Shown piece after piece: positions 25,558 through 34,014 of a DNA stretch of 64,000 nucleotides. The notes below the pieces were generated by a model, which was given only the letters and a program-made list of their open reading frames with translations, did no database searches and was not told the DNA's origin. How positions within the stretch are numbered: the stretch's first letter is position 1; every line of letters starts with the position of its first letter. This DNA comes from Acidobacteriota bacterium (GTDB taxonomy: Bacteria > Acidobacteriota > UBA6911): assembly GCA_012729555.1 (NCBI GenBank), contig JAAYCX010000012.1, forward strand, positions 1-64,000, in the 5' to 3' direction. The translations under genes and the position numbers were made by a program.

Positions 25558-26857
25558 TGTGGCCCGCGGCTCGGCCGCGGCAAGCGCGGGACTCAGGCCG
25601 GGGGACCGGATCCTGGCCGTCGACGGACACGAAACGCCGGACGAACTGGCCCTCAGGTTCCATCTCGCCGGGGAGGCGGCCGAACTGTGCGTCCTGACCC
25701 CCGGCGGGGACCGCCGGCTCCTCTCGATCGACCTCGAGACCAACCCCTTTCCGGGCCTCACCCTCGAGGAATTCGAGACCCGTACATGCCAGAACGCCTG
25801 CCTGTTCTGCTTCGTCGACCAGCTCCCCCCCGGCGCCCGGCCGGCGCTCCGGGTCAAGGACGACGACTACCGGCTCTCCTTCCTGCACGGCAACTACGTC
25901 ACCCTGACCAACACGACGCGGCGGGACCTCGACCGTATCGTCGAGGAGCGGCTGTCCCCCCTGTACGTTTCCGTGCACGCCTCCGATCCGCTCCTGCGCG
26001 CCCGGATCCTTGGGAGGAGACGGCCCGACGACCTTTTCGGGAAGATGCGGAGACTCCTCCGGGGCGGCATCCGGATCCACGCCCAGATCGTGCTGATGCC
26101 CGGGATCAACGACGGCGCCCGGCTGGAGCAGACCGTGTCCGCCCTCTACGCCCTCCACCCGGGGGTGCGCTCCGTGGCCATCGTCCCCGTGGGGCTCTCC
26201 GACCACGGCGCCCCACGCGCCCGGCTGAGGGGGGTGACGCCCGGATACGCCCGCGCCCTGATCGCGGAGGTCTCCGGCTGGCAGGCGCGGTTTTACGCCC
26301 GGACCGGGAGCGCCTTCGCCTTCCTCGCCGACGAATTCTACCTCCAGGGGGAGGCGCCGGTGCCGGAATCGGGGCATTACGGCGACTTCGCCCAGATCGA
26401 GGACGGGATCGGGATGGTCCGCACCTTCCTCGACGATTTCGAGGCCGCCCTGGCGCGCCGGCGCCCGCCGGCGCCCCCGCTTCGCGGCACCCTGGTGACG
26501 GGCAGCCTCTTCTTCCCCGTCCTCGAGAGATGCATCGGGCGCTGGAACCGCCGCCGCGGGATGAAGCTCCGGGTCCTCGGCGCCGAAAACCGCTACATGG
26601 GAAGCCGGATCACCGTCGCCGGGCTGCTCGCCGGCCGCGACATCCTGGAGGCCCTGGCCGGCCGGGACCCGGGCGATTGGGTCATCGTCCCCGGGGAGGC
26701 GCTCTCCGTCCCGGACGGAAAGCTGCTCGACGACCTCACGCTGCGGGACCTGTCCGCGCGCCTCGGCAGACCCGTTTATTCCGGCGGCCGCAGCGTCCGC
26801 GATTTCTTCCGTCTGCTCGGGAGACTGCGCCGGCGGAAGGCGGGTTTGGGCTTGTAA
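25529..26857 (+). CDS. DUF512 family radical-SAM-like protein
   Basis: A 442-residue protein. An N-terminal PDZ-like domain (residues ~5-60, ARGSAAASAGLRPGDRILAVDG) is followed by a cluster-binding CxxxCxxC motif in TCQNACLFCF, then a radical-SAM-type barrel (LSPLYVSVHASDP, IHAQIVLMPGINDG) and the C-terminal DUF512 domain (LADEFYLQGEAPVPE). The family is widespread in Firmicutes, cyanobacteria and Acidobacteriota, and its reaction is unknown to me. The start lies inside the end of pgsA, so the two are cotranscribed. Confidence 0.85.
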   Translation: MKARGVRILDVARGSAAASAGLRPGDRILAVDGHETPDELALRFHLAGEAAELCVLTPGGDRRLLSIDLETNPFPGLTLEEFETRTCQNACLFCFVDQLPPGARPALRVKDDDYRLSFLHGNYVTLTNTTRRDLDRIVEERLSPLYVSVHASDPLLRARILGRRRPDDLFGKMRRLLRGGIRIHAQIVLMPGINDGARLEQTVSALYALHPGVRSVAIVPVGLSDHGAPRARLRGVTPGYARALIAEVSGWQARFYARTGSAFAFLADEFYLQGEAPVPESGHYGDFAQIEDGIGMVRTFLDDFEAALARRRPPAPPLRGTLVTGSLFFPVLERCIGRWNRRRGMKLRVLGAENRYMGSRITVAGLLAGRDILEALAGRDPGDWVIVPGEALSVPDGKLLDDLTLRDLSARLGRPVYSGGRSVRDFFRLLGRLRRRKAGLGL

Positions 26858-26891
26858 TCAAGCGCTCTCTCTTGCAGAATTGAATCCCGCG

Positions 26892-26930
26892 GCCGCGGCC
26901 GGGCGGGGATGGCGCATGCCCGGCCGCGGC
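26892..26930. repeat. Perfect 13-bp inverted repeat before ribH
   Basis: GCCGCGGCCGGGC at 26892-26904 pairs exactly with GCCCGGCCGCGGC at 26918-26930 around a 13-base loop. It lies between the DUF512 stop and ribH, 27 bp before the ribH start. It may be an attenuator or terminator without a T-tract, or an mRNA-stabilising stem. No FMN riboswitch sequence is seen. Confidence 0.6.
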
Positions 26931-26957
26931 GTATCCTATACAAGGGAGACAACGGCG

Positions 26958-27422
26958 ATGGCCAGAATCATCCAGGGAACACTCGACGCAAAAGGAAGTC
27001 GTTTTGCGGTCGTGATCAGCCGCTTCAATTCTTTCATCAGCGACCGCCTGCTTTCCGGCGCGCTCGACGCGCTGGAGCGCCACGGGGCCGCGCCCGATGA
27101 TATCAGCGTGGTGTGGGTCCCGGGGAGTTTCGAGATCCCGCCGGTCGCCCGGAAGCTGGCGCTTTCCGGGAAACACGACGCCGTGATCTGTCTCGGTGCC
27201 CTCCTGCGGGGGGAAACCCCGCATTTCGACCACCTCTCCTCGACGGTCACCAAGGAGCTGGGCTCCATCGGGCTGGAAGCCGGGGTCCCGGTGATCAACG
27301 GGGTCCTGACCTGCAACACGATGGAACAGGCGGTGGACCGGGCCGGGCTGAAGACCGGAAACAAGGGGTTCGATGCGGCCGCCGCCGCCATCGAGATGGT
27401 CCAGGTGCTGAAGCGGCTCTAG
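26958..27422 (+). CDS. ribH: 6,7-dimethyl-8-ribityllumazine synthase
   Basis: A 154-residue lumazine synthase, the penultimate step of riboflavin synthesis; subunits form shells of 60 or pentamers. Family marks are VVWVPGSFEIPPVARKLA, ICLGALLRGETPHFDHL with the catalytic histidine, and GVLTCNTMEQA. The ATG at 26958 has AAGGGAGA upstream; the frame is open before it but unlike the family. ribH next to nusB is a common bacterial pairing. Other rib genes are outside the window. Confidence 0.96.
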   Translation: MARIIQGTLDAKGSRFAVVISRFNSFISDRLLSGALDALERHGAAPDDISVVWVPGSFEIPPVARKLALSGKHDAVICLGALLRGETPHFDHLSSTVTKELGSIGLEAGVPVINGVLTCNTMEQAVDRAGLKTGNKGFDAAAAAIEMVQVLKRL

Positions 27423-27461
27423 CCGCGGCCGGAGCGGCGACTTTCCCCGGACGGTGGGTTC

Positions 27462-27899
27462 ATGGGACATCGGAGAGTGGCGCGCGAATGCGCGCTTCAG
27501 ATGCTATACGAACGGGATGTGGGCAGGCACTCCCCCGGGGAGATCCTGCGCAGCTACTGGACGATGAACGACCATCCGAAACGGGTGCGCGAATTCGCCG
27601 AGCAGCTGTTTACGGGGACTCTCGGCCGGGTGGACGAAATCGACGGGGTGATCCAGAGTCACGCCAAAAACTGGCGCCTGGTCCGGATGGCCGCCGTCGA
27701 CCGGAACGTCCTGCGCCTGGCGGTCTACGAATTCCTCTCGGGAGGCACGACGCCGAACACGGTCATCATCAACGAAGCGCTGGAAATCGCCAAGAAGTTT
27801 TCGACCCATGAATCCGCCCAGTTCGTGAACGGGATCCTGGACAGCATCAAGAACCAATTGAACAGCGGGGGGCTGGCAAACCATGGAAAACCAGACTAA
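27462..27899 (+). CDS. nusB: Transcription antitermination factor NusB
   Basis: A 145-residue all-helical NusB. It begins RRVARECALQMLYE and contains WRLVRMAAVDRNVLRLAVYE, the family core, then VIINEALEIAKKFS and FVNGILD. It binds boxA RNA with NusE/S10 in rRNA antitermination. It follows ribH by 39 bp and overlaps lysS by 17 bp, forming a ribH-nusB-lysS operon. Confidence 0.95.
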   Translation: MGHRRVARECALQMLYERDVGRHSPGEILRSYWTMNDHPKRVREFAEQLFTGTLGRVDEIDGVIQSHAKNWRLVRMAAVDRNVLRLAVYEFLSGGTTPNTVIINEALEIAKKFSTHESAQFVNGILDSIKNQLNSGGLANHGKPD

Positions 27900-29388
27900 T
27901 CTCCTCGAGCAGCGCCGCTTCAAGCTGGCGGAGCTCCAGCGCCTGGGATACGACCCCTATCCGCACCGGTTCGACTACACCCACACCCTGGGGCAGCTGC
28001 GCGCGGCCTTCGACCCCCTGGACGCCGCCGGCCTCGAGGAAAGAAAGGAAACCGTCCGGATCTGCGGCCGCATCATGTCCCTGCGCCCGCACGGCAAGGC
28101 GGGATTCCTGGACCTCGCCGAAGGCGAGCAGCGCGTTCAGGTATACGTCCGCCGCGACACGGCGGGAGAGGAGATGTTCGAGCTCTTCCGGCTGTTCGAC
28201 CTCGGCGACATCATCGGGGCGGCCGGGACGGTCTTCCGCACCCGCACGGGCGAACTGACGCTGCTGGCCTCCCAGGTCTTCCACCTGTCCAAGAACCTGC
28301 AGCCGCTGCCCGAAAAGTGGCACGGGCTGACCGACGTGGAGACCCGGTTCCGCCAGCGCTACGTCGACCTCATCATGAATCCCGGGGTCCGCGAGGTCTT
28401 CGTCAGGCGCAGCGCCGTCATCCGGGAGATCCGCCGCTACCTCGACAAGCGGGGGTACATGGAGGTGGAGACGCCGGTGCTGCAGACCATCGCGGGGGGG
28501 GCGCTGGCGCGCCCGTTCCGGACGCATCACAACGCCCTGGACATCGACCTCTACCTCCGCATCTCCCTGGAACTCCACCTCAAGCGCCTCGTCGTGGGGG
28601 GGATCCCCAGGGTCTACGAACTGAGCCGCATCTTCCGGAACGAGGGGATCTCCTCGCACCACAACCCCGAGTTCACCATGCTGGAGTTCTACCAGGCCTA
28701 CAGCGACTACAACGACCTGATGGACATGTCCGAGGAGATGATCACCCGGATCGCCGAAACCGTGACCGGCTCGCGCCAGGTCCGGTACGGGGAGCACCTG
28801 CTCGATTTCGACCGCTGGCAGCGGATGACGATGAAGGAAGCGACCTTCAGGTTCTGGCCCGCTGCGGTCCCCGCCCCCGCCGAGGGGGACTTCCAATCGG
28901 TCGACAGGCTGCGGGCGCTCGCGGAGGCGGTCGGCGCCCGGCCCGAACCCTCCGACGGCCCGGGAAAACTGACGGCCCTCCTGTTCGAGACGGTGGCGGA
29001 GGAACACCTGATCCAGCCGACGATCATTTACGATCACCCCGCGGAGGTCTCCCCGCTGTCGAAGACCAAACCGGGCGACCCCGACACCGCCGAGCGCTTC
29101 GAGCTCTACATCGCCGGCATGGAAATCGCCAACGCCTATTCGGAGCTGAACGACCCGGCCGAGCAGAAGGCGCGGTTCGAGGAGCAGCTGCTCGCGCGCG
29201 ACCGCGGCGACGAGGAAGCCCATGGCATGGACCAGGACTACATCCGCGCCCTCGGCTACGGGATGCCCCCCACGGCGGGTGAAGGGATCGGTATCGACCG
29301 CCTGGCCATGGTGCTGACCGACTCCCCGTCGATCCGCGACGTCATCCTGTTCCCGCTCCTGAGGCCCGAACCGGCGGCCGACGAGTGA
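27883..29388 (+). CDS. lysS: Lysyl-tRNA synthetase, class II
   Basis: A 501-residue class II synthetase with an N-terminal anticodon-binding OB fold (ICGRIMSLRPHGKAGFLDL, residues ~60-160) and the three class II motifs: RFRQRYVDLIMNP, RIFRNEGISSHHNPEFTMLE and the final GIGIDRLAMVLTD. Length is normal. It starts inside the end of nusB, so translation is probably coupled. Confidence 0.97.
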   Translation: MENQTNLLEQRRFKLAELQRLGYDPYPHRFDYTHTLGQLRAAFDPLDAAGLEERKETVRICGRIMSLRPHGKAGFLDLAEGEQRVQVYVRRDTAGEEMFELFRLFDLGDIIGAAGTVFRTRTGELTLLASQVFHLSKNLQPLPEKWHGLTDVETRFRQRYVDLIMNPGVREVFVRRSAVIREIRRYLDKRGYMEVETPVLQTIAGGALARPFRTHHNALDIDLYLRISLELHLKRLVVGGIPRVYELSRIFRNEGISSHHNPEFTMLEFYQAYSDYNDLMDMSEEMITRIAETVTGSRQVRYGEHLLDFDRWQRMTMKEATFRFWPAAVPAPAEGDFQSVDRLRALAEAVGARPEPSDGPGKLTALLFETVAEEHLIQPTIIYDHPAEVSPLSKTKPGDPDTAERFELYIAGMEIANAYSELNDPAEQKARFEEQLLARDRGDEEAHGMDQDYIRALGYGMPPTAGEGIGIDRLAMVLTDSPSIRDVILFPLLRPEPAADE

Positions 29389-29445
29389 CGGCGTGCGGAT
29401 GAAGACCGGGAGGCGGGCATTCCCCACGACCCGAGGGCGCGGCCT

Positions 29446-30702
29446 ATGAAGTTCGAACTGTTCATCGCCCTGCGGTACCTCAGGGAAAAACGGAAACAGA
29501 CCCTGATTTCCGTGATCTCGATCCTGTCCGTGGCGGGGATCGCGGCCGGAGTGATGGCCCTCGTCATCGCCCTGGCCCTCTCCACCGGGTTCAAGGAAGA
29601 CATCCAGGACAAGATCCTGGGCGCCACTCCCGCCGTCAACCTCTTCCGGATCGACGGCATGCCCGTCGCCGACCCCGACGCCCTGCTCGCCCGGGTCGGC
29701 AGCATCGACGGGGTGACGGCGAGCGCCCCCGCGATCCTCAAACAGGTGCTCGTTTCGAGCGCCTACTCCAACCAGGGGGCGGCGCTCAAGGGGGTGGACC
29801 CGGAGCGGGAAGCGGCCGTTTCCGAATTCTTCGCCCGCATCCTGGGGAATGACCCGCGCGCCCTGGACCGCCCGCCGGCCGGCCCCGGCGACGGGGGCAG
29901 GACACCGCCCGACAGGATCTTCATCGGCAAGGAAATGGCGCGCACGCTCCAGGTGGGTACGGGGGATACGCTGCGCGTCTTCAACCCCCTGGGGCGGCTG
30001 ACGCCGTTCGGAATGACGGTTTCCGAAAAGACCCTCGAGGTGGCCGGGGTTTTCGATTCCGGCCTCTGGGACATCGACGCCAACTGGGCCTATATCCATA
30101 TAGACGCCGCGCGCCGGCTGTTCGCCCACTCCCCCGGCTCCGCCCTCCTGGTCCAGTTCGGGATCGAGGATCTCGACAGCGCCCAGACGATGGCGGACGC
30201 GATCCGCCGCCGGGCGGGGGACGACTATGCGACTTCGACCTGGATCGAGCTCAACCGGCCGCTCTTTTCCGCACTCAAGCTGGAAAAAATCGCCCTCTTC
30301 ATCACCATCGGGCTGATCGTTTTCGTCGCCTCGCTCAATATCGTGACCACGCTGATCATGATGGTGCTCGAAAAGCAGCGCGATATCGCCATCCTCGCCG
30401 CGATGGGGGCCACGGCCGACAACATCCAGCGCGTCTTCCGGTTCCAGGGGCTCATCATAGGGGTGACGGGGACCGCCCTGGGGAGCGTGCTGGGCGTCCT
30501 GGCGAGCTGGATGCTGGACCATTTCCGGCTGATCCGGCTGGAGGCCGCCATCTACAGCATCCCCTACGTCCCCTTTCACGTCCGCGCGTGGGACGTCGCC
30601 CTCATCTCGGCCACGGCCATAGCCATCAGCTTCCTGGCCACGATCTACCCGGCGCGCAGCGCGTCGAAACTGGACCCGGTGGAGGCGCTGCGCTATGAGT
30701 AG
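29446..30702 (+). CDS. Lipoprotein-releasing ABC permease (LolC/LolE type)
   Basis: A 418-residue permease with four membrane segments: one near the N terminus (TLISVISILSVAGIAAGVMA), a large periplasmic domain (~50-270), and three near the C terminus. It starts FELFIALRYLREKRKQ, typical of LolC/E. It extracts outer-membrane lipoproteins from the inner membrane together with LolD, whose gene overlaps by eight bases. A single permease of this kind may work as a homodimer (LolF-like). Its clients could include the lipoproteins encoded elsewhere in the window. Confidence 0.9.
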   Translation: MKFELFIALRYLREKRKQTLISVISILSVAGIAAGVMALVIALALSTGFKEDIQDKILGATPAVNLFRIDGMPVADPDALLARVGSIDGVTASAPAILKQVLVSSAYSNQGAALKGVDPEREAAVSEFFARILGNDPRALDRPPAGPGDGGRTPPDRIFIGKEMARTLQVGTGDTLRVFNPLGRLTPFGMTVSEKTLEVAGVFDSGLWDIDANWAYIHIDAARRLFAHSPGSALLVQFGIEDLDSAQTMADAIRRRAGDDYATSTWIELNRPLFSALKLEKIALFITIGLIVFVASLNIVTTLIMMVLEKQRDIAILAAMGATADNIQRVFRFQGLIIGVTGTALGSVLGVLASWMLDHFRLIRLEAAIYSIPYVPFHVRAWDVALISATAIAISFLATIYPARSASKLDPVEALRYE

Positions 30703-31372
30703 GCTGCTCGAGGCCCGCGACCTCCACAAGAGCTACCCCTCGGGCGCGGGACGCCTCGAGATCCTGTCGGGACTCTCCCTGACGGTGGAGACGGGAGAGA
30801 TGGTCGCCGTGACCGGCGTCTCCGGATCGGGCAAGAGCACCCTGCTGCACCTCGTGGGGGGAATGGACCGGCCGGACCGGGGAACGGTCCGGATCCTGGG
30901 CGGGGAGATCACGGCGCTCGCGGCGAAGGACCTGGCCGCCTTCAGGAACCGGACCATAGGCTTCGTCTTCCAGTTCCACCACCTCCTCCCCGAATTCACG
31001 GCGCTCGAAAACGTCTCGATGCCGCTCCTGCTCCGGGGAACGCCCCCGGCGGAGGCGACCGGCGCCGCCGGGGAGCTGCTCCGGGAAGTGGGGCTCGGTG
31101 AACGCCGCCGCCACCGTCCGGGGGAACTCTCCGGGGGGGAGCAGCAGCGGGTGGCGCTGGCCCGCGCCCTCGTCGGACGGCCGCGCCTCCTGCTGGCCGA
31201 CGAACCGACGGGCAACCTGGACCCCCACACCGGCCTGGCGATGGCCGACCTCCTCCTGGCGCTTCATGAATCTCACGGCCTGACATCCCTCGTCGTCACC
31301 CACAACGAGCGCCTGGCCGATGTCTGCTCCCGCCGCTGCCGCCTGGAAAACGGCGTACTGACGGACAGTTAG
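30695..31372 (+). CDS. lolD: Lipoprotein-releasing ABC ATPase LolD
   Basis: A 225-residue ABC ATPase: Walker A GVSGSGKST, Q-loop FVFQFHHLLPEFTALENV (the HLL pattern is typical of LolD), signature LSGGEQQRVALARAL, Walker B LLLADEPTGNLD, and H-loop VVTHNERLA. Partner of the permease encoded just upstream, overlapping by eight bases. Confidence 0.93.
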   Translation: MSRLLEARDLHKSYPSGAGRLEILSGLSLTVETGEMVAVTGVSGSGKSTLLHLVGGMDRPDRGTVRILGGEITALAAKDLAAFRNRTIGFVFQFHHLLPEFTALENVSMPLLLRGTPPAEATGAAGELLREVGLGERRRHRPGELSGGEQQRVALARALVGRPRLLLADEPTGNLDPHTGLAMADLLLALHESHGLTSLVVTHNERLADVCSRRCRLENGVLTDS

Positions 31373-31395
31373 GGCCCCCGCCCGCCTCAATCCGT

Positions 31396-31424
31396 TTGCG
31401 GTTGCCGGGGTCTGTCCGTATAAT
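31396..31424 (+). promoter_or_regulatory. Promoter of clpC
   Basis: TTGCGG at 31396-31401, a 17-base spacer, and a perfect TATAAT at 31419-31424, 48 bp before the clpC start. No CIRCE or CtsR-like operator was recognised around it. Confidence 0.6.
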
Positions 31425-31472
31425 GATCCATAGCCACCGGAAAACGGGCGGACGTCGGGAGGGCGGGCGTCT

Positions 31473-33830
31473 ATGTTCGAGAAATACACCGAAAAGGCCC
31501 GAAGGGTCATCTTCTTCGCGCGCTACGAGGCCAGCCAGTTCGGCAGCAGCCGCATCGAGACGGAGCATCTTCTGTTGGGCCTCATCCGCGAGGACAAAGG
31601 CCTGACCAGCCGCTTCCTCCCGGGCCCCGAGTCCACCCTCCAGGACCTCCGGAAGGAAATCGAGGGGCGCACCCTGGTGCGCGACAGGGTCTCGACCTCG
31701 GTGGACCTCCCCTTCTCGGAAGAAAGCAAGCGGGTGCTCCAGATCGCGGCGGAGGAAGCGCGCACTCTCGCCCACCGCCATATCGGAACCGAGCATCTCC
31801 TGCTGGGGCTTCTGGCCGAGGAGCGGTCGGTGGCGGCCGAAATCCTGCGCGAGCGCGGCCTGCGCCCGGGCCTGATCCGCGAGGAGCTCCTCCGGGCCGG
31901 TGCCGAGCGGCAGGCGCCCCCCCGCCCCAAGGAGCCGCTCACCCTGACGGAATTCTCCCGCGACCTCACCGAGGCCGCCGAGGCGGACCGCCTCGATCCC
32001 CTCATCGGCCGGGAGGAGGAAATCGAGCGGATGGTCCAGATCCTGTGCCGGCGCACCAAGAACAACCCGGTGCTGATCGGGGAGCCGGGCGTCGGGAAAA
32101 CGGCCATCGTCGAGGGCCTGGCCCAGAGGATCGCCTCGGGCCGGGTGCCGCGCGGGCTCCGGGACAAGAGAATCCTCGCCCTGGACCTGTCGCTGGTGGT
32201 GGCCGGGACGAAATACCGCGGCCAGTTCGAGGAGCGGATGAAGGTCCTCCTCAAGGAGCTGGCCGAGAACCGGGAATTCATAGTCTTCGTCGACGAAGTG
32301 CACACCCTGATGGGGGCGGGCTCGGCGGAAGGCTCGCTCGACGCCGCCAACATCCTGAAGCCGGCGCTGTCCCGGGGGGAGATCCAGTGCATCGGTTCGA
32401 CCACCCCCCGCGAATACGCGCGCTCGATCGAAAAGGACCGGTCGCTGGAGCGCCGTTTCCAGTCGGTCAGGGTGGCACCCCCTTCGGAGGAGGAAACCGT
32501 CGGCATCCTCAGGGGGATCCGGGACAGGTACGAATCGTTCCACGGGCTCCAGTACACGGAGGAGGCGCTCGAAACCGCCGTATACCTCTCCAGCCGCTAC
32601 ATTTCCGACCGCTTCCTGCCCGACAAGGCCATCGACGTCATCGACGAGGCGGGAGCGCGGGTCAAGTTGCGGACCGATTCGGCGCCCCGGGAGGAATCGC
32701 CCCCGGGGGCGCGCGCCGGAAGCCCCGAGGGGGAGGGGATGCGGATCTTCCGGGAAAGCTGGCAGATCCGGACCATCCCGCCCCCCGAGGTGACCCGGGG
32801 AGACATCGAACAGGTCGTCGCCCGGTGGACGGGAATACCCGTATCCGCCATCCGGGAGGAGGAGGGCGCCCGGCTGCTGCGGATGGAGGAAGAACTCCAC
32901 CGGCGCGTCATCAGCCAGGACCGCGCCATCAACGCCCTGTCCAGGGCCATCCGGCGCTCGCGGGCCGGGCTGAAATCCCCCGGGCGCCCCGTGGGGTCCT
33001 TCCTGTTTCTCGGCCCCACGGGCGTGGGGAAAACCGAAACGGCCCGGGCGCTGGCCGCCTTCCTGTTCGGCAGCGAGAGTTCCATGGTCCGGCTGGACAT
33101 GTCCGAATACATGGAAAAGCATTCCGTATCCCGCCTGATCGGCTCCCCGCCGGGATACGTGGGGCACGAGGAGGGGGGGCAGCTGACCGAAAAGATCAAA
33201 CGCCACCCCTACTCGGTCCTGCTCCTGGACGAGATGGAAAAGGCCCACCCGGACGTTTCGAACATCCTGCTGCAGGTCTTCGAGGACGGCCGGCTGACCG
33301 ATTCGCACGGCAACACGGTCGATTTCAAAAACAGCCTCATCATCATGACCTCGAACATCGGGGCGCGCCTGCTCGAAAAAGGGGGGCCCGTGGGCTTCCG
33401 CGCGGGGGACGAATCCCCCATGCGGAGCACCGAGGACCGGATCCACGACGAGGTCCGGCGGGTCTTCAACCCCGAATTTCTCAACCGGATCGACGAAATC
33501 CTCTTCTTCGACCCGCTCGGCGACGACGACCTGGAAAGGATCGTCGACCTGCTGATCGGGACGACCAACGAGGCCCTCGCCCGGAAGGGGCTCTCCATCG
33601 CGCTCCGGCCCGAAGCCAGGAGATGGATCGTGGAGCGAACCTGCCGCGACCGCACCTACGGGGCCCGCCCCCTCGGCCGGGCGATCCGGAAATACATCGA
33701 GGACCCGCTTGCGGAAGCCCTCATCCGCGACCGTATCGGGGCGTGTTCCGCCATTGAAATCGTCCTCATCGACGACGCCCTCCACTGTCTCCCCGCCGGC
33801 CATCCCACCGCCGCCGCCTGGAAGCTCTGA
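31473..33830 (+). CDS. clpC: ClpC-type AAA+ unfoldase
   Basis: A 785-residue Clp ATPase. Two N-terminal Clp_N repeats (EKARRVIFFARYEASQFGS, then LAHRHIGTEHLLLGLLAEE) precede AAA domain 1 (GEPGVGKTA) and AAA domain 2 (GPTGVGKTE). The linker between them is short, so the ClpC middle domain (UVR motif) is reduced or missing. The loop GPVGFRAG in AAA2 carries the VGF tripeptide that docks on ClpP in ClpC proteins. No clpP is in the window. It unfolds damaged or tagged proteins for degradation in the cytoplasm. Confidence 0.9.
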   Translation: MFEKYTEKARRVIFFARYEASQFGSSRIETEHLLLGLIREDKGLTSRFLPGPESTLQDLRKEIEGRTLVRDRVSTSVDLPFSEESKRVLQIAAEEARTLAHRHIGTEHLLLGLLAEERSVAAEILRERGLRPGLIREELLRAGAERQAPPRPKEPLTLTEFSRDLTEAAEADRLDPLIGREEEIERMVQILCRRTKNNPVLIGEPGVGKTAIVEGLAQRIASGRVPRGLRDKRILALDLSLVVAGTKYRGQFEERMKVLLKELAENREFIVFVDEVHTLMGAGSAEGSLDAANILKPALSRGEIQCIGSTTPREYARSIEKDRSLERRFQSVRVAPPSEEETVGILRGIRDRYESFHGLQYTEEALETAVYLSSRYISDRFLPDKAIDVIDEAGARVKLRTDSAPREESPPGARAGSPEGEGMRIFRESWQIRTIPPPEVTRGDIEQVVARWTGIPVSAIREEEGARLLRMEEELHRRVISQDRAINALSRAIRRSRAGLKSPGRPVGSFLFLGPTGVGKTETARALAAFLFGSESSMVRLDMSEYMEKHSVSRLIGSPPGYVGHEEGGQLTEKIKRHPYSVLLLDEMEKAHPDVSNILLQVFEDGRLTDSHGNTVDFKNSLIIMTSNIGARLLEKGGPVGFRAGDESPMRSTEDRIHDEVRRVFNPEFLNRIDEILFFDPLGDDDLERIVDLLIGTTNEALARKGLSIALRPEARRWIVERTCRDRTYGARPLGRAIRKYIEDPLAEALIRDRIGACSAIEIVLIDDALHCLPAGHPTAAAWKL

Positions 33831-33964
33831 AGCCTCCGGCCCGAAAAATAATTGAACGCCGGGCCGCAAGTGGAGTCTATAGGCAGGGATCCGGTCCGCG
33901 CGGGTATCGGTGCGGGAAACGGGGACCGCAGGCACTGATACTGGATTTCGGCCGCCGTTTTATC

Positions 33965-33970
33965 TAAGAT
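33965..33970 (+). promoter_or_regulatory. Candidate -10 box of bamA
   Basis: TAAGAT inside TCTAAGATAGG, 44 bp before the bamA start, matching the -10 proposed for pgsA. The -35 (TGGATT-like, 33942-33947) is weak. The rest of the 184-bp gap after clpC holds a stem GGCCCG / CGGGCC near 33840-33865 with no T-tract. Confidence 0.3.
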
Positions 33971-34014
33971 AGGGGGTCTGAACATACGGGGGACTTCCAC
34001 GCGGCGGAGGATGG

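Noticed and set aside
27847-30729. A 960-codon open frame on the minus strand
   Set aside because: It is antisense to nusB, lysS and the Lol permease gene, all with clear family motifs; the translated frame has no recognisable domain.
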